NCBI GenBank assembly: GCA_039414355.1
Contig: JBCDJN010000003.1
Location: 44,688 to 108,687 of the forward strand
Direction of reading: 5' to 3'
Length of the DNA: 64,000 nucleotides
From: JBCCQL01 sp039414355
GTDB taxonomy: Bacteria > Planctomycetota > Planctomycetia > Pirellulales > Lacipirellulaceae
Shown here: piece by piece, positions 54,498 to 62,352 of the stretch
Position numbering within the stretch: the first letter of the stretch is position 1
Layout of the letters: the number at the start of each line of letters is the position of its first letter
Translations under genes and position numbers: made by a program
The notes under the pieces: model-generated
Databases searched by the model: none
The model's input: only the letters and a program-made list of their open reading frames with translations
Told to the model about the DNA's origin: nothing

Positions 54498-55247
54498 ATG
54501 GATACTGAGCAGTTCCGCACCGCGGTCGAGCACGCCAAGCTCGAAGCGCTGAAAGAATTCGCGTACGGCGCCGGGCACGAGATCAACAACCCGCTGGCGA
54601 ACATCGCCGGTCGGGCCCAGACGCTGCTCAAGACCGAGTCCGACGGCGAGAAGCGGAAGGCGCTCGAGTCGATCCACCGCCAGGCGATGCGCGCCCACGG
54701 CATGATCGCCGACCTGATGCTCTTCGCCCGCCCGCCGGCGCTGGAGCCACTGGACTTCCCGCTGCCCGATCTTGTCGACGAGCTGATCGATGAGTTCAAG
54801 CCGCTGGCGACCGACCGCTCGGTCGACCTGACGGCGACGCACGCCGATTCACGCGGCGTCGTTTGTGGTGATCGCACGCATCTGGGCGTCGCGATCGGCG
54901 CGCTGATCGAGAACGCCATCGAGGCGGTGAGCCCCGGCGGTGAAGTGAATGTCTCCTGGCGGACGGCGGCGGAGCAGTTCGAGATCGCCGTGCGGGACAA
55001 CGGCCCCGGCGTCTCGGCCGAGGAGCGTGAGCGGCTCTTCGACCCGTTCTACAGCGGGCGCGAGGCGGGCCGCGGCCTCGGCTTCGGGCTCTGCAAGTGC
55101 TGGCGGATCGTGACCGATCACGGCGGCACGATCACGGTCGAAAGCCCCCCCGCGGCCGGCGCCACGTTCACCATCGCCCTGCCCCGCCCCGCCGCCGTCG
55201 CCGATCCGGGCGCCAGCACCGGCGGCGCCGAGCAGACGCGGCCTTGA
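54498..55247 (+). CDS. Soluble sensor histidine kinase
   Basis: The 249-aa kinase is minimal: HisKA (EFAYGAGHEINNPLANIAGR, His near 27) and ATPase (GALIENAIEAV, VRDNGPGVSAEE, RGLGFGLCKCWRIV). It has no sensor or membrane domain, so it must receive its signal from another protein or constitutively phosphorylate the HTH-receiver protein encoded 49 bp upstream. The HEINNPLANI box is of the NtrB-like class. Confidence 0.9.
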   Translation: MDTEQFRTAVEHAKLEALKEFAYGAGHEINNPLANIAGRAQTLLKTESDGEKRKALESIHRQAMRAHGMIADLMLFARPPALEPLDFPLPDLVDELIDEFKPLATDRSVDLTATHADSRGVVCGDRTHLGVAIGALIENAIEAVSPGGEVNVSWRTAAEQFEIAVRDNGPGVSAEERERLFDPFYSGREAGRGLGFGLCKCWRIVTDHGGTITVESPPAAGATFTIALPRPAAVADPGASTGGAEQTRP

Positions 55248-55320
55248 TGGCCTCCCTCGCCCCGGCATAGATTGCGCACCGTCATGGATGACGAGTGTTT
55301 GCCTTGTGCAGGATGCGATC

Positions 55321-56970
55321 ATGAAGGTGTTTTCTGAGCCCGCCGCGAGCGGGCCGCGACTTGGGCTGGTCTGTCCACCGAGCTTCGCGCCCGACCTGCC
55401 GGTCGTCGATTCGGCTGCTCACTTCTCGGTACGGCAAGCGGTTCTCGCCGGACGCGAGTGGCTCCTCTCGCGTCAAACGGGCAGCGGTGAGTTCCAGGCC
55501 GCCACGCGCCGCTCACCGGTCGACGTCGCTCGGCGGATGCTCGCGGCACGGCAGACAAATGCGACGCCGAAAAGCGCCGACCGTCTTGTCGATCGGTTAA
55601 TCGATTCTCAACTCCCAACCGGCGGCTGGTCGGTCGGCGATCCCTGCGGCAGACGCGGTGGAGCGATCGATCTTGGCGCCAGTCTCATCTGCTACGCCGC
55701 GGTCAAGCTGTACGGCGGCGTCGAGAGCTTGCCGGCTCTCCGCCGCGCGCGGCGAGCGATCCAAGCCGCGGGTGGGGCAAACGCCGCTTCGGGCGAAGCG
55801 TTGGCTTGGCTGGTGTGGCTCGGCCAGTGCGACGCCAGCGACGCGTGGCGATCTTCGGCGCCGCGTGCTGTTCGCGATACGCTCGACAACCGTCCGCAAG
55901 CCGGCCTGCCGGCAACGCAGGGTGTCCGCGAGTTGTTCGACGTCGCCCGACCGCAGCCGGCGGCGAGTGAGCAGCCGTGGCGGTTGCCGCCTCAGGCCGA
56001 ATGGGTGTGGCGCCGGTTGGCGGGTCGGGAAGCGCCCGAGACAACCACGCCAGGCGCGGATCAACGACTCGCATCGACCTGCGAAGCCGCGATGGCGATC
56101 ACAGCGAGTGGCCTTGAGGGTGACTCGGCGGAACTGAATCACGCCACGGCGTGGCTCAGTGAGGCGGCGTCGCGTATGATGGACGCGTCGCCAGTCGTCG
56201 ACCTTGCCGAAACGTTGGCGGCGATACGTTCGATCCAGGACCGCGTGCACGCTGATCGCGAGTTGCCGCCGCCGCTTCGACTGGCACGCCTCTCGGTCGA
56301 GAGTCCCACGCCGGACTGCGACGCCGCGTCGACCATCGATCGACTCAACCATCTTCTGGTCAGCCGACAGACCGTGACCGGCAACTGGGAAACGCAATCA
56401 ACCGGCGCGATTGCCACGGCGGTTCGGGCTTTGGCCGATAGCGACTCCGGCCGGCCGGCCGTGCCTCGGGCCGCCGCTTGGCTGGTCGACGCGCAGCGTG
56501 CTGACGGCAGTTGGCCCGTCCGCGTCGCTGGGGGCGATGAAGACAACCACGCTGCGATAACGCTGGCGACCGCCGAGGCGGTGTTGGCGTTGGCGTCGTG
56601 CCGGTCGACGGTGCTCGAAGAACCGCTCGTCGCCGGGGCGAACTGGCTGATGGCCAACGCGGCGCCACTCGACGACGAGTCGGCAGCCGATGCTGCGTCA
56701 TTCGCCGCGGCCGCGAAGACCCTCGAAGCACTCTCCGCCACAGGCTTCGCCGCTCACTCGGTGGCTGCGGAGGCGGCCGACCTGCTGCTCGACACGCAGA
56801 GGGAAGACGGCGCGTGGTCGTTCGGCGGCGCCGGCGACGTTTCCGCGACGGCGGCGGCCGTTGCCGCCTTGGCGGCATGGCTGCCGAGGGTCGATGAGCC
56901 CACGCAACGCCCCACCGCTCGCCGCGGGGTGTGCCTACGCCTGGTGGGGGCTGATAGAGTGGTGGGCTGA
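55321..56970 (+). CDS. Prenyltransferase/squalene-oxidase repeat protein (terpene-cyclase-like)
   Basis: The 549-aa protein, from ATG 55321, has an alpha-alpha barrel repeat pattern with several QW-type motifs: LLSRQTGSGEFQAA, LIDSQLPTGGWSVGD, LVDAQRADGSWPVR, LLDTQREDGAWSFGG. This is the fold of squalene-hopene cyclases, but I find no clear DxDDTA protonation motif (the nearest is GDEDNHAAI), so cyclase activity is doubtful. There is no signal peptide. It is followed after 26 bp by a nucleoside-phosphorylase-like gene, reminiscent of the hopanoid HpnF/HpnG pair. Confidence 0.65.
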   Translation: MKVFSEPAASGPRLGLVCPPSFAPDLPVVDSAAHFSVRQAVLAGREWLLSRQTGSGEFQAATRRSPVDVARRMLAARQTNATPKSADRLVDRLIDSQLPTGGWSVGDPCGRRGGAIDLGASLICYAAVKLYGGVESLPALRRARRAIQAAGGANAASGEALAWLVWLGQCDASDAWRSSAPRAVRDTLDNRPQAGLPATQGVRELFDVARPQPAASEQPWRLPPQAEWVWRRLAGREAPETTTPGADQRLASTCEAAMAITASGLEGDSAELNHATAWLSEAASRMMDASPVVDLAETLAAIRSIQDRVHADRELPPPLRLARLSVESPTPDCDAASTIDRLNHLLVSRQTVTGNWETQSTGAIATAVRALADSDSGRPAVPRAAAWLVDAQRADGSWPVRVAGGDEDNHAAITLATAEAVLALASCRSTVLEEPLVAGANWLMANAAPLDDESAADAASFAAAAKTLEALSATGFAAHSVAAEAADLLLDTQREDGAWSFGGAGDVSATAAAVAALAAWLPRVDEPTQRPTARRGVCLRLVGADRVVG

Positions 56971-56996
56971 TCGCCCCCTCCGCCGGACCGACGAAC

Positions 56997-57707
56997 TTGC
57001 CCGATCCGCCCGCACCGGTGTCTGCCGCGGTCGTTTTCGCTGACCGCGCCTCGGCCACCGGGGTTCTAGAGCGGATCAAGCGTCCGCGGCGGCTGATCGG
57101 CGCCGGCTTTCAGACCACGGCCGGCGAGTTCGCGGGCCGCTCCGTGGTTGCGGCGATGCCGTCCGATGCGAAGCCTAGTGAGCAGGTCGCCGTCGGCGCG
57201 ATGCTCGTGGCGATTCGCTCCGCATTCCACCCTCAACTCGTCGTTGGCGCCGGTTTCTCGACGCGATGCGGCGACGGTTCCGCCGGGACGAGGCTCCTCG
57301 CCAGCCGCGTGCTTCGCTCAGAGATGCCAACCCTTGAGATGGCCATCCCGGAGCGTTTGGAAGAGGTCACCGCCGCGTCAGTCTTTGAGGGAGACGCCGC
57401 GTCGGCGCCCGCAGGCTGCGTTGCCGCAAACGACTGGAGCTACGCTTTCGCTCAGGCCTGCGCGGAGATGGCGTGGCCGGCGGCCGTGGCTACGACCGTC
57501 GCTTCGACCGAGCCGGGCACGCTCTCACGCGAAGCCCAGAACGTCCGTCGGCAACGAACCGCCGCCGGTTGGCTTGGTGCTGCGGCAGGGGCGATCTGGC
57601 GGCGGCCAAAGAGCCTTGCCGAGCTGGCCAATCGCCAATCGGCCCTCTGGAGCGATCAAGAACGCCTGGCGGACGCCATCGAAACCGTGCTGGCCGCCGG
57701 TGGGTGA
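56997..57707 (+). CDS. Nucleoside phosphorylase-like protein (PNP/UDP family)
   Basis: The 236-aa protein starts at a TTG (a GTG at 57018 is possible). Features resembling the PNP/MTA-SAH nucleosidase fold are RLIGAGFQTTAGEFAGRSVV, VGAMLVAIRSAFHPQLVVGAGFSTRCG and the late ANDWSYAFAQACAEMAWPAAVATTVAS. The catalytic Asp/Glu positions cannot be assigned with confidence, and the sequence is divergent. Position after the squalene-cyclase-like gene suggests a hopanoid-associated phosphorylase relative; a degenerate or regulatory role is also possible. It ends 5 bp from the convergent cheR. Confidence 0.5.
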   Translation: MPDPPAPVSAAVVFADRASATGVLERIKRPRRLIGAGFQTTAGEFAGRSVVAAMPSDAKPSEQVAVGAMLVAIRSAFHPQLVVGAGFSTRCGDGSAGTRLLASRVLRSEMPTLEMAIPERLEEVTAASVFEGDAASAPAGCVAANDWSYAFAQACAEMAWPAAVATTVASTEPGTLSREAQNVRRQRTAAGWLGAAAGAIWRRPKSLAELANRQSALWSDQERLADAIETVLAAGG

Positions 57708-57712
57708 CAGCT

Positions 57713-58561
57713 TCAACGCCTGGCGGCGAGCGCCGGGGTGGGCTGGTAGCAGACGGCCCGGCAGTGACGGTGCGGCGTCCACTTGGGCCCGAGGTCGATC
57801 CGCGACTCGCTCGATCCCGCAAAGAGCCAACCACCGGGGTTGAGCTGCGCGGCGATCTGCTCGAAGAACCGCTTCCGGTCGGCCGGCTTGAAGTAGATGG
57901 CCACGTTCCGGCAGAAAGCAATGTCGAACTTCCCAACGCCGGTCAACGGCTCCAACAAGTTGCGAACCTCGAATCGGCACTTCGACCTAAGCAGCGGGTT
58001 GACCTGCCACTCACGGCCCTGCCTGACGAAATACGCCCCGCGGTACTTCTGCTCAAGCCCGCGGCTCAGCTCCAGGTCGCTATAGGCGCCTCGTTTGGCT
58101 TTCTCAACCGCGGCGGGGGAGATATCGCTGCCGAAGATCTCCAGGTCCCAGTCGGCCAAGTTCGGCACAATGTCGCCGAACGCCATAGCGATGCTGTACG
58201 CCTCTTGACCGGTGCTGCAAGCGGCCGACCAGATGCGGAACTTCTTTGGCGTTGGAGTGCCCGCCTTGGCGTCGATCATCTCTGGCAGCAGCTTGTAGCG
58301 GAGGGCCTCGAAGGGCGAGCTGTCGCGGAACCAGAGCGTCTCGTTGGTGGTGATGGCGTCGACAATGTCGCTCTTGATCTGCCGGCCGGTCGCCGCTCGT
58401 GCGCGGCGGGCGAGCTCCGCGTAGCTTTCGCAGCCGTGACGCGACGCGAGGTCCGCCAGGCGACCCTCGATCAGGTAGCTCTTCGACTCGTCCAAGGCGA
58501 TGCCGCACAGGTCGTCGACCAGGCCGCAGATCGCGTTGATGTCGTCCGGAGTTGGTGTCAT
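57713..58561 (-). CDS. cheR: Chemotaxis protein methyltransferase CheR
   Basis: This 282-aa enzyme methylates glutamates of chemoreceptors using S-adenosylmethionine. The N-terminal helical domain includes LDESKSYLIEGRLADL and TTNETLWFRD. The SAM domain has RIWSAACSTGQEAYSIAM, GSDISPAAVEKAKRGAYS, and FDIAFCRNVAIYF followed by GGWLFAGSSES. The ATG overlaps the cheB stop in an ATGA, so it is translationally coupled and last in the operon. Confidence 0.95.
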   Translation of the reverse strand: MTPTPDDINAICGLVDDLCGIALDESKSYLIEGRLADLASRHGCESYAELARRARAATGRQIKSDIVDAITTNETLWFRDSSPFEALRYKLLPEMIDAKAGTPTPKKFRIWSAACSTGQEAYSIAMAFGDIVPNLADWDLEIFGSDISPAAVEKAKRGAYSDLELSRGLEQKYRGAYFVRQGREWQVNPLLRSKCRFEVRNLLEPLTGVGKFDIAFCRNVAIYFKPADRKRFFEQIAAQLNPGGWLFAGSSESRIDLGPKWTPHRHCRAVCYQPTPALAARR

Positions 58562-59661
58562 CGCAGCACGCCCCCTTCAGTCACGTGCAAGACCCGCTTC
58601 GCAACTTCGCTAAGTGGGGCGATAAGGTCGACGTGGCCCGCGTCGACAACCGACTTGGGCATGCCGTAGACCACGCAGCTCGCCTCGTCCTGAGCGATGA
58701 CCACGCCGCCCTTCTGCTTGATGCTCTCCGAGCCCCGCGTGCCATCATCTCCCATGCCGGTCAGCACCACCGCCGCGGCGGTGTCGCCGTAGGTGTCTGC
58801 GACCGACCGGAAGAGGTAGTCGGCGGCCGGCTTGCAGTTGCGTTCCGGCGGGTCGTTCGTGATTTCGAGGCGGACGGCGTTCTCGCCGCCGGCCACACGC
58901 ATCTGCTTGCCGCCTGGGGCGATGTAGATGCTGCCGCGCTGCACCGGCATGCCGTGGGCCCCTTCGACCACGCTGAGCGGGCAACGCCGATCGAGGTCGG
59001 CCGCCAGGCTGGCGGTGAACATCGGCGGCATGTGCTGGACGATGACGATTGGGCACGGAGTCGACGCCGGGAACTGCGGTAACAACTTCGTCAGTGCCTG
59101 CGGTCCGCCGGTCGAAACAGCGATGGCGATCACCCGCTTCGGCTTGGTCGGCCCGCCGAACGTTCGTCTCGGCACGCTTGGCGGCGCGGGTCGGGCGACG
59201 CGTCTGGTGGCGACGGCGCCTCTCTGCCCCGATGTGCCGCGGCTGCGGAGCCTGACGGCGTGGAGTTTTGGCGTGAGGTCCTTGCGGAGTTGATCCACGC
59301 TGGCCTCCAACGACTTGGTGTTGGGCTTCAGGATGAAGTCAAAGGCGCCCTCGGCCAAAGCGTCCGTTGTGGCGGTAGCCCCCGCGGCGGTGAACGCACT
59401 GACCATGATCGCTGCCGGCGCGTCCGGCTTGCCGGCTATGGCCTTGAGCACACCCACCCCATTGAGGCGTGGCATCTCGAAGTCCAGCGTCACCAAGTCA
59501 GGCTTCAGAGCATGGATCTGTTCGAGCGCCTGCTGGCCGTCGGACGCGGCGCCCACCACCTCCACGCCGGGCAGCGACGCGAGGACGTCACGCACGATCT
59601 TCCGATAAAGGGTGGAGTCGTCAACAACGACCACACGAAGGTTGTCACGCTGAGGATTCAT
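58558..59661 (-). CDS. cheB: Chemotaxis response regulator protein-glutamate methylesterase CheB
   Basis: The 367-aa protein starts at ATG 59661 (MNPQRDNLRVVVVDDSTLYRK); a longer TTG frame would overlap the receptor gene. The receiver has Asp in LVTLDFEMPRLNG and Lys in FILKPN. A linker of about 40 Arg/Pro-rich residues follows, then the methylesterase: Ser in AVSTGGPQAL, His in VQHMPPMF, Asp in GMGDDGTRG. It removes methyl groups from receptors after phosphorylation by CheA, opposing CheR encoded immediately downstream. Confidence 0.95.
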   Translation of the reverse strand: MNPQRDNLRVVVVDDSTLYRKIVRDVLASLPGVEVVGAASDGQQALEQIHALKPDLVTLDFEMPRLNGVGVLKAIAGKPDAPAAIMVSAFTAAGATATTDALAEGAFDFILKPNTKSLEASVDQLRKDLTPKLHAVRLRSRGTSGQRGAVATRRVARPAPPSVPRRTFGGPTKPKRVIAIAVSTGGPQALTKLLPQFPASTPCPIVIVQHMPPMFTASLAADLDRRCPLSVVEGAHGMPVQRGSIYIAPGGKQMRVAGGENAVRLEITNDPPERNCKPAADYLFRSVADTYGDTAAAVVLTGMGDDGTRGSESIKQKGGVVIAQDEASCVVYGMPKSVVDAGHVDLIAPLSEVAKRVLHVTEGGVLR

Positions 59662-59708
59662 GGGTTGCTCGCCGAGTCGTTGGACGCCACCGAAAGAGTC
59701 GCCTAGCT

Positions 59709-61829
59709 TCAAACGCGGAACTGTGACACCAGGGCCTGCATCTCCTCAGCTAGCCGCGAGACGGCGCGGCCGGCGTTGTCGGTTTCGCCGGCGGCCGAGG
59801 CGGTTTGCTTGGCGTCTCGGTCAACGCCGGTGATGTTCTCGGTGATCTCCTGGCTCGCCACGGCAGACTCCCCAACGCCGCGGGCGACGACATCGGCGGT
59901 TGTGGCCGACTGGGCAACCGTGGAGGCAATCTCCTGCGTGGTGATGCTCTGCTCCTCGACTGCCGCCGCGATAGTGCGGGAGACTTCGTTCACGTCGTTG
60001 ATCACTTTGGTGATGCTCTGAATGGCCTGAACGGCTTCGCCGGTCGAGGCTTGGATGCCCTCGATCCGCTGGCGGATGTCGTCCGTGGCGGTCGCGGTTT
60101 GCTTGGCGAGTTCCTTCACCTCGGTAGCGACCACGGCAAAGCCCTTGCCGGCCTCGCCGGCGCGGGCCGCTTCAATCGTGGCGTTGAGCGCCAACAGGTT
60201 GGTCTGTTCGGCGATGTCTTGGATGACCTCAATCACCTTGCCGATCTCGTCGGCCGCCTCGCCCAAGCCGCCGACCTTCTCGTTGCTGGTCTCGGCCAGC
60301 CGTGCCGCTTCGTTGGCGACCGAGGCGGACTGCTCCGCGTTCTTGGCGATCTCGTTGATCGTGGCGGTCATCTGGTCCGTGGAAGCGGCGACCGATTGGA
60401 TGCCGGAAGACATCTCGGCGGTGCTGTCGGCCACCTGCTTCATGTTGGCGGACATCTCCTCGGCGGCCGAGGCAACCGTGGCCGACTTGTGGGTCGTGCC
60501 CTCGGCGCCCGCGGCGAGCGACTCGCTGGCGCCCGAAAGCGTTCCCGAGGCCTCGGCAAGCGTCCGGGTGCTGCCGGCCACCTGAGAGACGATGCCCTGC
60601 ACGCGCTCAATGAACTTATTGAAGAGCCCACCAAGCTGGCCGATCTCGTCGGACGAGGTGACTTCGATCCGCTTGGTCAGGTCGGCGTCGCCCTCGGCGA
60701 TCTCTCTGGTCATGCGGAGCATCGAGTGAACCGGCTTGAGAATGGTCCGCGTCATATAGACGCTCAGCAGCGTGACCACTGTCGCCGTCACGGCGAGCAC
60801 GCCGTACAGCGTCCAGGCCAGGCGGTTGTTGCCGGCGAACGCCTCATCGGTCGGCACGCGGACCATCATGTTCCAGGGCATACCGGGGAAGCCCAAGGCG
60901 CCCGAGAACGGGGCGAACCCGGCGACCTGGTTGATTTTCTTCCGCGCGTGCCAGGACTCGGCCAAGCAGCCCGACTCGCCGTTGACGACCCGCTCGGCCG
61001 CCTCGACCCCCTTCTCAGCGAGGTTAAAGTCACCCCAAGTCAGGAGGTCGCGATTGACTCCGTCAACGCCGTTGGCTGAGGGGTCGCAATCGACGATGAT
61101 ATTGCCGCCGGAGTCCAGCACCGTGAGCTCCGCTGACGGCAGTCCGCGTCGCTCAAGCGATCGGTAAGCCTCGTAGACGATGTCTTCGACCAGGCTGAAT
61201 CGGGCGTAGTTCTTCCAAACCGCGATCACGCGGCCCTGGTCGTCTCGCACGGGGGCCGAGAAGCCGATCGCGATCTCGTTTTCGCCGTAGGTATCGCAAA
61301 CCAGTGGGTCGACGGCGGCGTCTTCGACCACCGTGCCGGTGAAGGCTCCATCTTCTGACTCGTAGAAGTTGCCGGCCAGGCAGTCGCGGAACCACCCAGC
61401 ATCGGCAAAGTTGTGCTGGTAGATCGGCTCGCTGTCGATCGCGTCGCCGTGCTCGTCCGTGGTGTTGACCGCCACCACGTTGCCGTCGAGGTCGACCAAC
61501 AGCATCAAGTAGTAGATGTCGTAGGTGTCAACGTAGCTGTTGAGCGCGGCGACCAGCTCTGTCTCTTCTCCGGGGCGATTCCACAGCTCGCGGTTTTGCA
61601 CAACGGCGTTCAGGCCGAACACCTGCACGTCGTCGTAACGCTCAAAGAGGTTCCGATCGATCGTGTCCGCCACGGACTCGGCGATCGCCTGGAACTCTTT
61701 CGCCGACTCCATGGTCAGGTCGCGAGTAGCCCGCAGCGTGACAAACGTCACGACCAGCATGGGCAGCAATGCAGAACCGAGCGTCAGGGCCGTGATGCGG
61801 ACGCCGAGGGAATTGAGTCGAAGAGGCAT
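59709..61829 (-). CDS. Methyl-accepting chemotaxis protein with periplasmic dCache-type sensor
   Basis: The 706-aa receptor has a first membrane helix (ALLPMLVVTFVTL), a periplasmic sensor at about 35-325 of dCache type (YYLMLLVDLDGNVVAVNT, RVIAVWKNYARFS), a second helix (LYGVLAVTATVVTLLSVYMT), HAMP (TREIAEGDADLTKRIEV, DEIGQLGGLFNKF) and a long signalling coiled coil with the conserved hairpin IAEQTNLLALNATIEAARAGEAGKGF (cited in part). It lacks a C-terminal CheR-tethering pentapeptide. It lies 55 bp after cheW and 47 bp before cheB and is presumably the dedicated receptor. The ligand is unknown. Confidence 0.95.
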   Translation of the reverse strand: MPLRLNSLGVRITALTLGSALLPMLVVTFVTLRATRDLTMESAKEFQAIAESVADTIDRNLFERYDDVQVFGLNAVVQNRELWNRPGEETELVAALNSYVDTYDIYYLMLLVDLDGNVVAVNTTDEHGDAIDSEPIYQHNFADAGWFRDCLAGNFYESEDGAFTGTVVEDAAVDPLVCDTYGENEIAIGFSAPVRDDQGRVIAVWKNYARFSLVEDIVYEAYRSLERRGLPSAELTVLDSGGNIIVDCDPSANGVDGVNRDLLTWGDFNLAEKGVEAAERVVNGESGCLAESWHARKKINQVAGFAPFSGALGFPGMPWNMMVRVPTDEAFAGNNRLAWTLYGVLAVTATVVTLLSVYMTRTILKPVHSMLRMTREIAEGDADLTKRIEVTSSDEIGQLGGLFNKFIERVQGIVSQVAGSTRTLAEASGTLSGASESLAAGAEGTTHKSATVASAAEEMSANMKQVADSTAEMSSGIQSVAASTDQMTATINEIAKNAEQSASVANEAARLAETSNEKVGGLGEAADEIGKVIEVIQDIAEQTNLLALNATIEAARAGEAGKGFAVVATEVKELAKQTATATDDIRQRIEGIQASTGEAVQAIQSITKVINDVNEVSRTIAAAVEEQSITTQEIASTVAQSATTADVVARGVGESAVASQEITENITGVDRDAKQTASAAGETDNAGRAVSRLAEEMQALVSQFRV

Positions 61830-61884
61830 CGCCAGGGGGCCTTTTCAGAATGTGGGAGAAGCGGAGGTGCGTGAGCTTCAGGGG

Positions 61885-62352
61885 TCAGTCTTGGTCAGTG
61901 AGAACCCGCTCAACGTCCAGCAGCACAAGCAGCTTGGATTCCTGTGGCGAGACGCCGAGGAAGAACTTCCCGTCGACGCCGTTCACGTTGGCCGGGGTCG
62001 CCAGGACGTCACCGCCAGCCACGGTGACGATGTCCGCGATGCTGTCGACCCAAAGGCCGATCGCTTCGCCCTGCGAGTGCACAATCAGGTTACGCGTGTC
62101 GCGCGTCGATTCGGCGGCGGGCAAGCCGAGGACCGTCCTCAGGTCGATCACGGTCGCCACCTCGCCCCGCAGGTTGATCACGCCGCGTACATGCGGCGGG
62201 GCGTTGGGCACGCGGGTGACGTCAACCTGGCGGTTGATCTCCTGCACCACTCGGATGTCGACGCCGAGGAGCAGCTCACCAACATGGAACGTGGCGTATT
62301 GCTTCTCGTCTGCCGCGATGGCGGTCGCGGGGCCTTGGGCTAGGGCGTTCAT
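61885..62352 (-). CDS. cheW: Chemotaxis coupling protein CheW
   Basis: The 155-aa adaptor consists of one CheW domain: ATFHVGELLLGVDIRVVQEI, VRGVINLRGEVATVIDLRTVLG, LWVDSIADIVTV and SKLLVLLDVERVL. It bridges the receptor and CheA. Its ATG overlaps the cheA stop as ATGA, so stoichiometric coupled translation is likely. Confidence 0.95.
   Translation of the reverse strand: MNALAQGPATAIAADEKQYATFHVGELLLGVDIRVVQEINRQVDVTRVPNAPPHVRGVINLRGEVATVIDLRTVLGLPAAESTRDTRNLIVHSQGEAIGLWVDSIADIVTVAGGDVLATPANVNGVDGKFFLGVSPQESKLLVLLDVERVLTDQD

Noticed and set aside
57148..57843. Plus-strand 231-aa frame
   Set aside because: Arg/Pro/Ser-rich frame-shifted shadow of the phosphorylase-like gene that runs into cheR antisense.
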